From: Planoprotostelium fungivorum
Lineage: Eukaryota > Evosea > Variosea > Cavosteliida > Cavosteliaceae
DNA: 64,000 nt
Direction: 5' to 3'
NCBI GenBank assembly: GCA_003024175.1
Contig: MDYQ01000122.1
Location: 19,943 to 83,942 of the forward strand
Each line of letters starts with the position of its first letter. Position 1 is the first letter of the stretch. Both the position numbers and the translations under genes were made by a program. Under the pieces are notes generated by a model. The model was not told the DNA's origin, made no database searches, and was given only the letters and a program-made list of their open reading frames with translations. Shown here in pieces: positions 10,772 to 21,885 of this stretch.

Positions 10772-13147
10772 GTGATGTTCACAAGGCTCGTCTCCCGGTC
10801 ACACCGACCAGATCGACTTCAAAACAGAGCTATCTTTCGTTGCGGATCAGATCTATCGAGACCATTGAGAGACTCTTATGTCAAAGGACCATCACTTCCT
10901 CCTCTTCTTCATCAGACGCTCCCGCAGTTCTTCGAAGAGGTAACTGGAGTAAATGTGTACTACGCGGTGACACGATCAGATTTCGAGGAAACATGATGAC
11001 CGTGACGCGTTGGTTTCAGTATCACAAGGAATCAAATGGAGTTGGAGAGAGTTTCGTGAGAGAGTCGATTCTATGTCTTCAGCTCTCGCCGATCTGGATT
11101 ACAAGAGAGGTGAATGTCCCAATCCATAATGCGCTTCAGGTCTGAAGACGTCAGGCGATCGCTTGTTGGTATGGATGCCAACGAATGCTCAGTGGTTAGT
11201 GGCCGCATTTGCAGCCTTCAAATTGGGCGTTATACTCGTCAATGCGAATCCCGCTTATCGTCCTTCTGAATTGGAGTGAGCCGATCATTCTCTCCATAAT
11301 GTGGAGGAACACGATTGATGTGTCACAGACACGCTTTGGAATTGACTGAACCCAAAGGAGTAGTAGTTGTACCGGAATACAAAAGCAGTAACTACATAGG
11401 CATGTTGAAAGAATCAAAGATTGTTCGAGGTAACCTGGATACGATTGGATAGCTCTGATCATCGTAGAGAAAGGTCCTCACATCATTCATGTCTCTGATT
11501 CAGAACTATTGGGTGAGAGATTGGAGACATCATAGATGGATTCATCGATGCAGATACGATCAACATTAGAGATATGATGGGAAAGATCGATGCGAGGCAA
11601 AAGGAGAGAGTGGATGAATATTCATCGAGGCTGGAGGCTGACGATGTGATTAACATTCAATTTACAAGGTTCACGGACCACGAATGCGAGTGAATAACGA
11701 TGTATAGTGGTACAACTGGATTTCCAAAGGGAGCATCTCTGACACACAAGAATCTTCTCAACAACGCGATGGCCGCTGGTGATGGAATGTGTCTGACACC
11801 TCTAGATAGGCTGTGCATACCTGTTCCTCTGTACCACTGTTTCGGCATCACATTGGGTGGGATGGAATGAACGTGAAACGATCTTAACAGATCCAGGGTG
11901 TCTAGCCGCAATCACGCATGGATCTACAATGATATTTCCATCTCCGGGCTTCGATCCCAAATTGACCCTCGAGGTGAGTGCTCATCGATCATCCGTCGTT
12001 GTACGATCTGATTTCACTGGAATGACTCACTCGTCAGGCTGTTCAACAAGAAAAGTGCACAGCCCTCCATGGAGTGAGTGAACTCCCACAATCTATTGTA
12101 ACGTCGCTCAGGTTCCTACTATGTTCATCTCAGAGTTGGCTCTCCTGGAGAGCCAGAAATATGATATCTCACGCCTGCGCACAGGCATCATGGGTGAGAA
12201 CTGATCGTATCAACGCATAGACTCAATTATATCAGCTGGCACAACGTGTCCAGAGGAGATCATGGTGCAGGTGAGGTGACAATATTGGAATCAGCTGATC
12301 GAATAGGTAATGGATAAGATGAAACTGAAAGAGATCACTATTGGATATGGTATGACAGAGACCAGTCCCCTCAGTTTCCAATCACACAGAGACACACCAC
12401 TACAGAGGAGAACTACAACAGTGGGAAAAGTACTCCCTCACACAGAGGTCAAGATTATTGATAAGAATGGTACCACTGTACCCGTGGGAGAGCCTGGAGA
12501 GCTTCTGGTCAGAGGATATCAGGTATTGACGTGTGTTCAATGGAGGGTCTTAGAGTTACAGGTCATGAAGGGCTATTGGAGAGACGAAGCGAAGACCCAG
12601 GAATCCATTGATAACGAAGGGTGGATGTACTCTGGGGATCTCGGTGTGATCGATGAAGAAGGATACTGTTCCATAGTCGGCAGAAACAAGGTGAAAGACT
12701 GAAATTTCACTCAAGATTGACTTCTCCAGGACATTATTATACGAGGGGGGGAGAACATTTCACCTAGAGAAATAGAAGAATTTTTGTACAAACACCCCTC
12801 CATCATGGATGTACAAGTGATTGGTGTGCCAGATGTGAAAGTGAGTTGATGCACATCACGGATCATCTCATGGTTTTTCAGTATGGGGAGCAAATATGTG
12901 CCTGGATTATCGTCAAGGAGGGGCACCAGCTGACTGTGGATGATGTGACAGGATTCTGTAGAGGAAAGATTGCTCATTACAAGGTGAATATAACTATTCA
13001 CATCGTTTCTGAAGGAGATAGATACCACATTACGTCCTGTTTGTGGACCAATATCCAATGACAGTGAGTGGAAAGGTGCAAAAGTACATCATGAGGGCAG
13101 AAACAGTCAACATCCTCGGACTAGATAAGAAGAGAGAGAGCACGTGA
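10772..13147 (+). CDS. ACSF2: Medium-chain acyl-CoA synthetase, ACSF2-type, probably mitochondrial
   Basis: This AMP-forming ligase activates fatty acids to acyl-CoA. The start at 10772 gives an Arg-rich, acid-poor N-terminus ([19 protein letters not shown]) typical of a mitochondrial transit peptide, then [12 protein letters not shown] as in ACSF2. Later exons contain [15 protein letters not shown] (AMP-binding loop, about 11705), [24 protein letters not shown] (12345), [20 protein letters not shown] (12630), [20 protein letters not shown] and the C-terminal [10 protein letters not shown] with the adenylating Lys. About ten introns split it. It ends TGA 13145-13147, only 12 bp from the stop of the convergent PAH gene, so the 3' UTRs must overlap. 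Family call is firm; chain-length preference is inferred. Confidence 0.88.
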
Positions 13148-13159
13148 TGGTTCAATGTA

Positions 13160-14993
13160 TTACACAATGAACTTCTCCATGGCAGCGTTGAGAGTGGCCA
13201 TCTGAGTCTGAATATCCTTGATGAATCTGGACATCTTCTGTTTGTTATCCAGCACTTCGACGGATTGTGTCCAAGGGTTGTAACGAACCGAAAACGGTCT
13301 ATTCATTCTGGCGGCGAATTCGATGACCTGTGTGCGTCAGAGAGACCCTCCCAACCCCTCACCTTCTCTTTGGCGTCCTGAAAAGATTCCGCCACGAAAT
13401 AAGTCGGTTGATATGTTGTGATGGGATATTTGGTTGTAGCCGCAACCTATTGATGCTCAGAGTCTATCTTCGAGCTGTCGGTAGTGTCACCTCAGGAACG
13501 AAGGGGAGTAATTTGGGCTTCTCCTTATCTAACCCTGAACCGAATGAGAGGAATAGAGAGGAAAATGAATACCCATCGCATATTCCAACTCGCCAAAGGA
13601 TGAGATCAATCCTGCACCGAATGCTTTCACGGTAGTTCCCTCTCTGCACACACCAAATTCCACGGTGAACCAGTACACCTCACTCGATCAGCCCAGATGC
13701 TCTTGATTTCATTTCATTCTCACCGTGGAGAGCTTCTCGATGTCTTCGTCAGATGCTCCGAGTGATGCCAATCCAATCTCGTGAGAAAAATCGGCAAAGT
13801 CAGGATCAGCAAAGAGGGGGCAATGTCCTAGGATGTCGTGGATGCAGTCACTGTCCATGTCAGCACATTGGATAGATGAATACATATCTATCTATACATT
13901 GGACAGATGAATATAGAGAGATGAAGGTGAAGATGGAAGAATCACGGTTCGGGGGTATATAGAGGCTGAGAGGGATGACGAATGTATTGCGTGGAATGAA
14001 AGACACGGAAGGCCAGACCGTTGAGGAAGTCACGGGAGGACAGCAAGCTGTCACGATGAGCATGCATCCTCTCTCCTCTCACTCACCCACTGACCGGTTT
14101 CAATCTCCACCCCGTACATTCTACTAGAGTCATTCATCTCTCTCACTCTGCAATACTTCACCTTGAAGGAAATTGGAGATGTCTTCCAACTGCATAGAAT
14201 CAGAGGAGATGTACATGATCCACGAACCTGAGGTACGTCATCTGGACCAAATCCGCAGTTCTGCTCCAAGAGGGGCAAGACGTAGTTGTATGCCCTGCAG
14301 ACGTGCTGGGGTAGGAGAGCCATGATCTTTCGATAGACCACACCCCACGTCTCCCTCTCCTCTTTCGTGTACTCCACGTGGGGCAACTTATCCCCGCTGA
14401 TTGACTCAGTCGGTGCCTCAAGAGAACGACTCACTGCCTGAATTTGAGGGCATTCTCTGTGATGAGAACTCTCCTCTTTCTGTATTCAATGTCTTTGAAT
14501 CCTGGATGATCGGCATCTAACTCCTGTCCGTATTCCAGCACCTGTTCTCGCTCAGATATTGACTCTGACGTTCACTCACTTTGCTACAGATGAGATCTAG
14601 GTCCTTCAATTTTCTGGGAAACCAGGGGACTGAGAAGTATGAGAAATTGGTTTGGGGGATCATCTCACTCTCAGTTTCCTTCTTGTGAGGTTGCGCCAGA
14701 ATGGAATCACCCTTCAAGATGACTCCCAGATCTTTGAGAGCCCCGTTGACCGTCTCATTTTGATGGGGTTCCAGTGTCCCTTCGATGTCGACGAAGAAAT
14801 CGTAAAAGTCGTTTTTGGCCATAGATGGCCTCGACTCTATGCGTGACAAGTTGATGCTCTGATCGCGGAAGACAGTGAGAACATCACTGAGGGTTCCCAC
14901 ACGATTCGGTACCGAGAAGATCATGGTGGTCCTGTTGACGGAAGAGGATGGAACACTGACATTGTGATGATGTGAGTCCACTGCTGTCGCCAT
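13160..14993 (-). CDS. PAH: Phenylalanine-4-hydroxylase (aromatic amino acid hydroxylase)
   Basis: A pterin- and iron-dependent hydroxylase converting Phe to Tyr. It starts [11 protein letters not shown] at 14993. An N-terminal ACT regulatory domain reads [20 protein letters not shown] then IESRPS, the ESRPS motif of phenylalanine-responsive PAH. The catalytic domain follows: [65 protein letters not shown] joined by splicing to [15 protein letters not shown], where the two His are iron ligands, then [20 protein letters not shown]. It ends MEKFIV. The ACT plus catalytic layout and the ESRPS motif favour PAH over Tyr/Trp hydroxylases. Introns include one near 13855-13955. Confidence 0.92.
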
Positions 14994-15178
14994 TGTTATG
15001 TTCCGAGTGAGTTGGCAAAGAGGCCAGTTTTCGGTTTGTAATGATCAGTCTACAACGAAAGGCAGCCATTTTCATATATTTCAAGAGAAGTGAGTTCCAG
15101 GAACACTGATTTCTCTGCGGAACTCACGCGCGCCTGACATGTTGAGATGTTGGGGCCAGATCAGCCACCGCCAATCAG

Positions 15179-16277
15179 ATGGACGGCACACAACCCGCGC
15201 TTGCCAAGAAAAATGAACGACCTACCCGCTCAACCTCAAGTAGAGTGTTACATTGAGAGGAGGTATTGACGATTTCAGTGCTGCCTTCCATCCTCCCTTC
15301 AAAAGTCCGTGATGCCTTGGAAATCGATCAGCAGTATAACAACAGACCATCACGAAGTCGCTCAGGTGAGGTCATTCATCCTATAGGACTGAACTCGTCT
15401 GAAGCCGATCATTCGTCATCTTTGTATCCCCTCAGTGTGAGAGACCAATTAGAGGTGATGCTGTGCGGTCGTTCCCTGTTCTGATGTTTCAACAGGACGA
15501 CTTTCACCAAGCCAAGTCTATGATGCAAATATTTGCTGAAAAAAACTGTGAGTTAGAGGTCAAGATCAAACAGTTGGAGAGGAGGTCAAGTTTGGGAGGA
15601 ACGATAGACATTGAAGAGGACTTCGTCCAAGCTAAGTCGATGATGCAAGCCTACGCGGCGAAAAACTGCGATTTGGAGTTAAAAATCAAACAATTAGAGA
15701 GAGGTGAGGGTGTGTCATTATTTGCACGTGATGTGACGGAGATCATCAGAGAGAGATGAGCTGTTGAAGCAGAATTCCTTTCTGAATGAGCGAGATGAAA
15801 ACATGAACTCCCTCAAACTAAGAGTGAATTCATTAGAGGATGTGCTGTCCTTTCAATCGATGGAGGTGAATCATTGTTCACTGCTGGACATGACCGACCC
15901 TCCACAGAGCCCGACGAAATCACCTTTTGAACCAAAATCACCTTTTGGAAGTCCAAGAATGAGCATGGCTCGATATCAGGTAGATGCACATCAGATGATC
16001 CAAAGACAAATAGGGAACGATCGTCATCGCATAACCCGATCATTGAATAGGAATGACGAAGCTGAATGAGAGACAGAACAAAGTGGAGGATTCACTGAGG
16101 GATATGTACAAAGAACAGATGAAGAGAGAGAAGGAGGTGATGGAGAAACAATTTGGAAATGAGAGGGAGAAGTGGAGAGAAGAAAAGAAGGACATGCTGA
16201 AGGAGATCGCAGCATTGAAAGAACGTGTGAAGAGCCTGGAGAAGACAGAAGAGGGCCCCGAAAATCACGTCTGGTGA
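15179..16277 (+). CDS. Uncharacterised coiled-coil protein with an internal duplication
   Basis: No family recognised. Exons joined by short introns yield an alpha-helical protein of about 300 residues. A block DDFHQAKSMMQIFAEKNCEL is followed about 40 residues on by EDFVQAKSMMQAYAAKNCDL, each leading into KIKQLER, so the region is a tandem duplication. Then come SLKLRVNSLEDVL, a linker with repeated SPFEPKSPFGSP motifs (candidate proline-directed phosphosites) and a final coiled coil (NERQNKVEDSLRDMYKEQMK onward) that ends ENHVW at 16277. The start at 15179 (MDGTQPALAKKNERP) requires a GTAGAG donor near 15238 and is the least secure part. A cytoskeletal scaffold is one possibility. Confidence 0.55.
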
Positions 16278-16432
16278 GGCACACCTTCTTCCATCCTGAC
16301 GCATTGCAGATTCTACAGAGTGCATAATCCAGAGATCTTTGTTATAAATGTCCCATAGTTGCTATACTGCTCTCAAATGCGATGAATGATGATGAGACGC
16401 AATCGTCTGGTGTGATGATGCAAGTTGTTTGG

Positions 16433-17725
16433 TCAGGTGGAGTCTATTAAGGACTCCTCAGAAACAAAACCGAGAGGAGAGGGTGAGCGGGGAGGAGTCT
16501 CGCTGAGAGCAGCCGCAAGGTCTTCATTGAAGGCAGCTGCGAGGTCTTCATCGAGGGCTGTTGTGAGGTCTTCATCAAGGGCTGTTGTAAGGTCTTCATC
16601 AAGGGCTGTTGTAAGGTCCTTCCTATCCTTGAGGAGATCGTATTCCTCTTCGTAATCGTCCTTCTCGAAGTCGATGGATTGCGCGAAATAACTGTCCAAG
16701 TCTCTTCTGATGAAAGATTCCTCTCGAAAAGGACTGTTTGGCTTCGAATCCGACTTGGCGATCAGGACTGGATGAGTCAGTCTTCTCCACCTCAACCTCA
16801 CCTCACCTCCGTATTTCTGATCAAAATATTCCTCAATGGGTGATTCTTCGGATGGAACAATACCGAGAGCGGTCAGCCTCTTACTCTTCTCCGTCGTTTC
16901 TCCCTTCTACTCGGTCAGAGGATCCAGTGTCGATTCACTTACGGATCGAGGTGTGGAGGGCGGGCTGGGTTGGTTCGTGGATGGTTGTAGGATGGGGGCA
17001 ATGGAATCGAAAAGGCTCGACGCAAATTTTTTTCCAAAGAAGGAATCAGAACCACTGTTGATCGAGCTCTTTTGTTCTGAACGTTCACTTCTCTCTTCCT
17101 CCGTTTGTTTATCCTCGTCTCTCCTCTTCTCTTCTTCTTCTTGTCTCTTCTGTTCCTGCTTTTTTTGAATTTCTCTGTTTTCACGTTAGCCAGTGCAAAG
17201 ATTGAAAGATTTATACCTTTGTTTCGTCCTCTCCTGCCATTTGAGGAAACGTGTATTTAGTTTATTTCTGGTGAGCAGAAAATACACCATCCAGAAGCGA
17301 CTTTCTCTGAGATGAACTGGGCACAATTTGAAGCGGAGGTCATTCAATTGTGGCACTTTCTTGATGATGATCTTAGCATGTGACTCTTGCCACGGTGTCA
17401 TCTCTTCTGGTAGTAAATCTCGTCAAGGATCATTCACAATGACCATGTTCGAAAGGATATAATTGGCCAATTCATCCTCTGGAAAGTCTAGGAAGGTCTT
17501 GGGATGTGACGCGATTGATGACACAAACTCCAGCAATTGCGGATTTATGCCTATAGATTCTTCGTGCGATAAGAATCCGAACTCATCCTCCAATGGCTCC
17601 CCATCTGTACCAGTGATTGCTGGTTCTTCCTCTACAGTGAGAACATTGTTCAATATTTGTGAGGCCGAGCTCAGGCGAGAGGAAAACCAGTTCATCGTGC
17701 TCTTGTCTCCGCTCGACGATCTCAA
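16433..17725 (-). CDS. BSD-domain protein with a C-terminal octapeptide repeat
   Basis: The minus-strand frame has MNWFSSRLSSASQI near the start, then a BSD domain: LLEFVSSIASHPKTFLDFPE, TPWQESHAKIIIKKVPQLND, RFKLCPVHLRESRFWMVYFL. The FW..YF pair is the BSD signature. A Gln/Glu/Arg-rich coiled segment and a Ser-rich linker follow, then acidic IEEYFDQKYG. The tail carries five consecutive 8-residue units of the type DLTTALDE (three perfect, two diverged as DLAAAFNE/DLAAALSE), encoded by a 24-bp repeat at about 16505-16620. BSD proteins occur in TFIIH and in synapse-associated protein 1 relatives; which class this is cannot be told. The start may be 17695 (MNWF) rather than 17725. At least four introns. 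Confidence 0.72.
16505..16620 (-). repeat. Coding minisatellite, 24-bp unit
   Basis: About five tandem 24-bp units lie inside the last exon of the BSD-domain gene. The central three are identical or nearly so, which suggests recent copy-number change. The unit encodes DLTTALDE, so the frame is kept whatever the copy number. Confidence 0.8.
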
Positions 17726-18200
17726 AAAAGCGGATTTATTTCAAATAGCGACAAAATGCACAGTATATTGACATGGAACAGACGGTGTCAGCAGTGATGA
17801 AAGCTGAACAGCAAAAACAGCACGGCACTTCATACAATGCAAAAACGTGTGTAAAAAACTTCATCAACATCACGACGAAGATACCGAATGTCACCTCCAA
17901 CTCTTGAATGCGTCCCCTGGAGGATTCTATACAATTCTTTTCGGTAAGATGTCGTAAGATCATCGCGAACCGATTCCATTCTCCAGTTAGTGCTTCCGAA
18001 CATGGATTATCCTCTTCGAATTCCGATCTCGTAACTGTGACTGTGTCTCAGTCATCGATATTTAATTATTCTTACCTCCAGAATGTGAAGGTTATGCACC
18101 ATTCGAATCGAGCGTTTTCAGCCTGGAGAAATTCAACATCACACCACGCCACATCATGACGAGTCACACCGTATCGTGATAGTGTTTTACTTTGTTTTAC
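17726..18200. other. Non-coding or unrecognised stretch upstream of the BSD gene
   Basis: Short frames occur on both strands, including a hydrophobic minus-strand one near 17740-17960, but no motif or credible exon chain was found. It is the beginning of a gene-poor zone reaching 20.6 kb. Confidence 0.35.
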
Positions 18201-18660
18201 CCTAAGAGACTCTCTCACATTTGAAAGCGAGTTGCTGGTCTCCCTTCACCGATCCCTTTCCATCTTCCAACTGTCTTATGTTCTCTTGCACCGTTGTTGG
18301 GCAGCTTTCCCAGGGTCAGTTCGATGAGTCGCCGCAGACATTTTGGAGAAGAGATCGATACTGGTCTACATATCACAGAAGGGAGATCACGACAATATCG
18401 CCAAGCTTCACTGGGCCTCTGGAGACGACGCTAAGACAGGTTGATTGCCATGGAGTACAATGGAATCTCCCTCAATCGGTTGACCACTCCCATGGACGAG
18501 TCCCAACTGCGTCTGGTCGCACGACAGGTCGTCTCTGGCCTTTGATTATTGCACTCGTCCATCGCCATCACCCCACCAAACCAGGAGACAAATGGCTGGA
18601 CATTCAATACAGCAGACTAACGCTACGTTACACCATTCTTGTGTCATGTTCAGCTAGAGA
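18200..18660 (+). pseudogene. Possible decayed protein-kinase-like fragment
   Basis: Read across frames, this stretch gives ILEKRSILVYIS, DHDNIAKLHWAS, then after a frame change RLIAMEYNGISLNRL, TPMDESQLRLVARQVVSGL, a TGA, and LLHSS. This resembles the sequence from the alphaC helix to the alphaE helix of a protein kinase (xHxNIxKLH, LxMEYxGxSL, QxxxGLxxLHS). The glycine loop, HRD and DFG motifs are absent, and a stop plus a frame change lie inside. A relic is the best reading; chance resemblance cannot be excluded. Confidence 0.33.
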
Positions 18661-20640
18661 AGAGACGACATAATGTACTGTACAATATGCCAACTACAGT
18701 GAATGTCATTGTATATCTCAGATTATCACAGACATCATTTGACACGGTTCTTGTTTGTTCAACGTATCACTGCGCAATCCAATATTGTCCGCAGTACTTG
18801 ATTTCCTACCTTTCGGTTTGAACGAAGCAAATTTTTTTATGTGTGGTGAAAGATGACCTGCAAGTGCACTCGCAATGCAGTTCCGTATGTATCTGGCTAT
18901 AATCTACCAGCCTATGAGCGAGAAATCTTCATAGAGAGCAAGACGGCAACCTATGAAGGGCGTCAGATGACTATATGGAAACAACACTAAACAGTAGGAT
19001 TCTTTACCTCTTCAGGAACTTCACGTCATATGGTGTCCATGTTGCATCCCCTGTATTAATCACCAGTGGAGGTAATTCTGACAAACAAAGAGAAGAGTGA
19101 GAGATAACAGATACTTATGTTTCTGTTGTCATCTGCTAAGAACATGCTTGTGTGCTCTGCGTTTCTCTTCGTATCTGCTCTGCGCACGATTTTGGCACAT
19201 CCCTCTCTTGACAATACTGGTGTACATCACAACAAATTTGCGCACTGCCAGGGGGTCAGGGCTGGGCTGTTTGCAGAAGTTTTTTTGCTTTGCTAAATGT
19301 CGGCAATATCGCAAAAAGATGTCATGACAAACTGCTCATCATAGTAAAAGGGAATATTATAGCGGATTCATCTACAACTCACCTCACACTGAATGCTCAC
19401 CTCCTGTGTTCTGTTTGGTAATCCTCAGCAAAACATTTGTAAGTGTTTGTGCACTCTGTACTTGCTTTATGCAGACTGAGTGGAAATCTATACACTCAAA
19501 TCATACAAAACCAAGACACAAAGTGGCAAAATGGTCATAAAGACAAACTAGAATGCATTGTATTACGACAACAGCGGGGTGATACTGAGTCTCTGGCTAC
19601 ATTGCTCAGTCATTTCCCTGATTCCATTTGTCCATGGTGATGGTAAGGACCTGCGAGACAAGTTTACGCCCCTCCAATTCGATGCTTTACATCATGTCTC
19701 CTGCTTGTCTCGTAGCGTCTCGCTGGACAATTACCCCCTATTTGTTGGACGAGACGCTGCGAGACATCAGCAAGACACATTACCAAGGGGCAAACAAAAG
19801 GGGCGTTTGCAGGTCCTTAGGTGATGGGCTTGCCTTCACCATTGTAGCCCCAGTTGCACTCGTCAGGCTCACTAGGAGTAGTGGTGGTGGTAGTTCTATG
19901 ACCTTTCTTGGGCATGTTGTTGTTGTTTGCTTGTGTGTTCGCTTGAAAATGAATGTTTCCTCACACAGAACAATAAATTCCCTCCTTCTCTGCTTCCGCC
20001 ATGAGATCCTCATGAGGGCACTCTGCCACAACGGATTCTAAGAGACGGAGTAAAGTTATAACTCCGTTTTACATGAATGGCGTTCGTGCGTGTGCGCAGA
20101 CCCATCATCACGTGATCTTCAGATCATGAGATGACTCGCTTTTTGTTCTTTGAAACCAAGGGAAAATGCAGTTACATATCTTGAAGCAACCACCGGATAC
20201 AGTCATGCAGCGTGACTACATCTCCCCTCCTCCTGACTCTAATCGTCCAATCATACCTCCTCATTTCCCCGAACCGTCTCGTCCCAGACTCGCCATCACA
20301 TAGCCTCGGCGAGCGTGATGGGTGACTCGATAAGGGGAAGGATTACATCAGCGTCGGTCCATCCTTAATATGACTTATATTCTTTCAGGTCTTCGGTCCG
20401 TATCGTGCGCCGTATCTTTGTAGGCTTCGTTTCGAGCGTCCACAGGTAACGACATGCTTGATTTAATATTCTCGACTTCTCTTTATAGACACCGATGCAT
20501 TTTTCACGTTTTCTGACTCGATGTTAGGTATCGTCTCACATATCTCACGACTCGCTCAAGACTCTTTATCGGTCGTCTTCAATTTTCTTCACATTTACTT
20601 TTGATGTTGGGCTTAACATTTTCTGATTCTCCTTTTAGTA
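18661..20640. other. Gene-poor region containing a foldback repeat
   Basis: Apart from the inverted repeat at 19645-19818, no coding exon chain was recognised. The sequence is more AT-rich in places than the flanking gene-dense DNA. Small frames such as one at 18853 (MTCKCTRNAVPY) have no family match I know. The last 250 bp are probably the promoter and 5' UTR of the HNH gene. Confidence 0.35.
19645..19818. repeat. Imperfect foldback inverted repeat (MITE-like)
   Basis: Outer arms of 10 bp are perfectly complementary: aaggacctgc at 19645-19654 and gcaggtcctt at 19809-19818. An inner 16-bp pair, gtctcgtagcgtctcg at 19707-19722 and cgagacgctgcgagac at 19750-19765, matches at 15 of 16. The remainder of the arms pairs only patchily around a loop of about 27 nt. 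No transposase is present. It could be a degenerate MITE or a transcribed hairpin; no target-site duplication was confirmed. Confidence 0.5.
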
Positions 20641-21833
20641 TGGCCGATCCCTTGAATACTCTTCGCCTCGCCATTCAGGCCAAAATTCTCCAGGAGAATG
20701 ATGAGCCAGCTCTCTCTCTAAAGATCTTCGACCCACAGTGTGCATCTCGTCTTGCTGCTTGGAATGTTCAAGCCAATCCTGCAGCAGATATTCGTGGATA
20801 CAAGCCTCCCGCCCAGACCGCCCCCACTGGTGAGTCTTGACCCTTCTTTATTCTTGTTATTCTATATATTCTCGTCGCGGTGTTCCCAGGGCCTCTCAGG
20901 CTCTAGCTCGCGTATACGCGGCTGAGAGGGGTCGCTTTGGCTGCAGTCACGTGACTTAGAATTTTGGAGATTGTCTCATAATCTGTATATATCTTGGACT
21001 AATTATCATAGATCTGGATCAGTTGATTGATAGGAAGGTTGCGGAAAAGATGGGCAAATTTATGTCTCAATACAGCCTTGCATTTTTGCATATATGGACA
21101 GAGTCTGTCATCACAGAGATAGAACTGGGAGCCCCAAAGAGATTTAAGAAGGCTCTGATTGCAGATCGTAATGCCAAGTCAGTGAGTACCAAATTATCTA
21201 ATGTATATGTACTAAAACCCATAAGGCCACAAGAAAAGGATATCTGAAGTGTCAGATGACAGGAGAAGAGCATTACAAAGGTGATGTGAATGCAGCTCAC
21301 ATCCTTCCAGAACGAGCTGTTGCATTCCTCCCTGTTTTTGGGTTGAAGACAGATGATATCAATAGTGTCCGTAATGGTCTCCTGCTATGTCGAGGCATTG
21401 AGAGGGCATTTGACCAACAGCAGGTAATACACAGATGTATGTAAAAAGATATTGACATAGGTAGATCTGTTTTATAGATGCTGGTCCACAAGGACTTATT
21501 CTGATGGTGATGGACAACAATATTCGTGATGATGAGGCAGAACCTTCAAGGAAGAAATGCTCAGAACTTGAGTTTGAGACTTTGAGCACACCAGGTCTGT
21601 ACAGTTTCAAAAGTTTGACTCTGAGAATCTAAGGTACACCCCCATACCGACGCATCCTTAGCATCCATGCTCAGATATCAATATTCAATGCTATCAAGGA
21701 TAATTGGATCACAAGGGAACAAGCACAAGTGTTTGAGCAGTACCATATGGACTCTCCCTCAAGAGATGATGATGAATATGACTGGAGCAACAAACTATCT
21801 CAGCTTGTTTCATTGCATCAGATTGATATCTAG
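20641..21833 (+). CDS. HNH endonuclease domain protein
   Basis: It begins MADPLNTLRLAIQAKILQEN at 20641. Exons follow for a helical N-terminal half (DLDQLIDRKVAEKMGKF, SLAFLHIWTES). The HNH domain reads KGYLKCQMTGEE, DVNAAHILPERAV, GLKTDDINSVRNGLLLCRG, IERAFDQQQ, ICFIDAGPQGLILMV; the AAHI...NGLLL...FD order is that of the HNH_2 class. After a Lys/Glu-rich stretch come PPYRRILSIHAQISIFNAI and a Ser/Asp-rich end, LSQLVSLHQIDI, TAG 21831-21833. Introns lie near 20831-21010, 21183-21226, 21424-21466 and 21598-21631. Such proteins are often multicopy in protist and fungal genomes; their role is unknown. A mobile origin is possible but unproven. Confidence 0.68.
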
Positions 21834-21851
21834 ATAAAATAACAGTTGGAG
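21339..21851 (+). repeat. Direct repeat, copy 1 (3' half of the HNH gene)
   Basis: This segment recurs at 21886-22399 with roughly eight substitutions and a 1-bp indel, about 98% identity by eye. It covers the second half of the HNH motif to just past the stop codon. Confidence 0.9.
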
Positions 21852-21884
21852 TTGAGGTCCTTAGACCCTGTAGAATGATAAAGA

Positions 21885-21885
21885 N
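21885..21885. other. Single ambiguous base (N) at a repeat junction
   Basis: The only N seen in the window lies exactly between the two copies of the HNH 3' half. A contig join or unresolved allele at this point is likely. Confidence 0.9.

Noticed and set aside
18221-18673. 150-codon + frame over the kinase-like trace
   Set aside because: Its translation has no kinase motifs; the kinase-like residues lie in the other frames, so this frame is not used as a gene.
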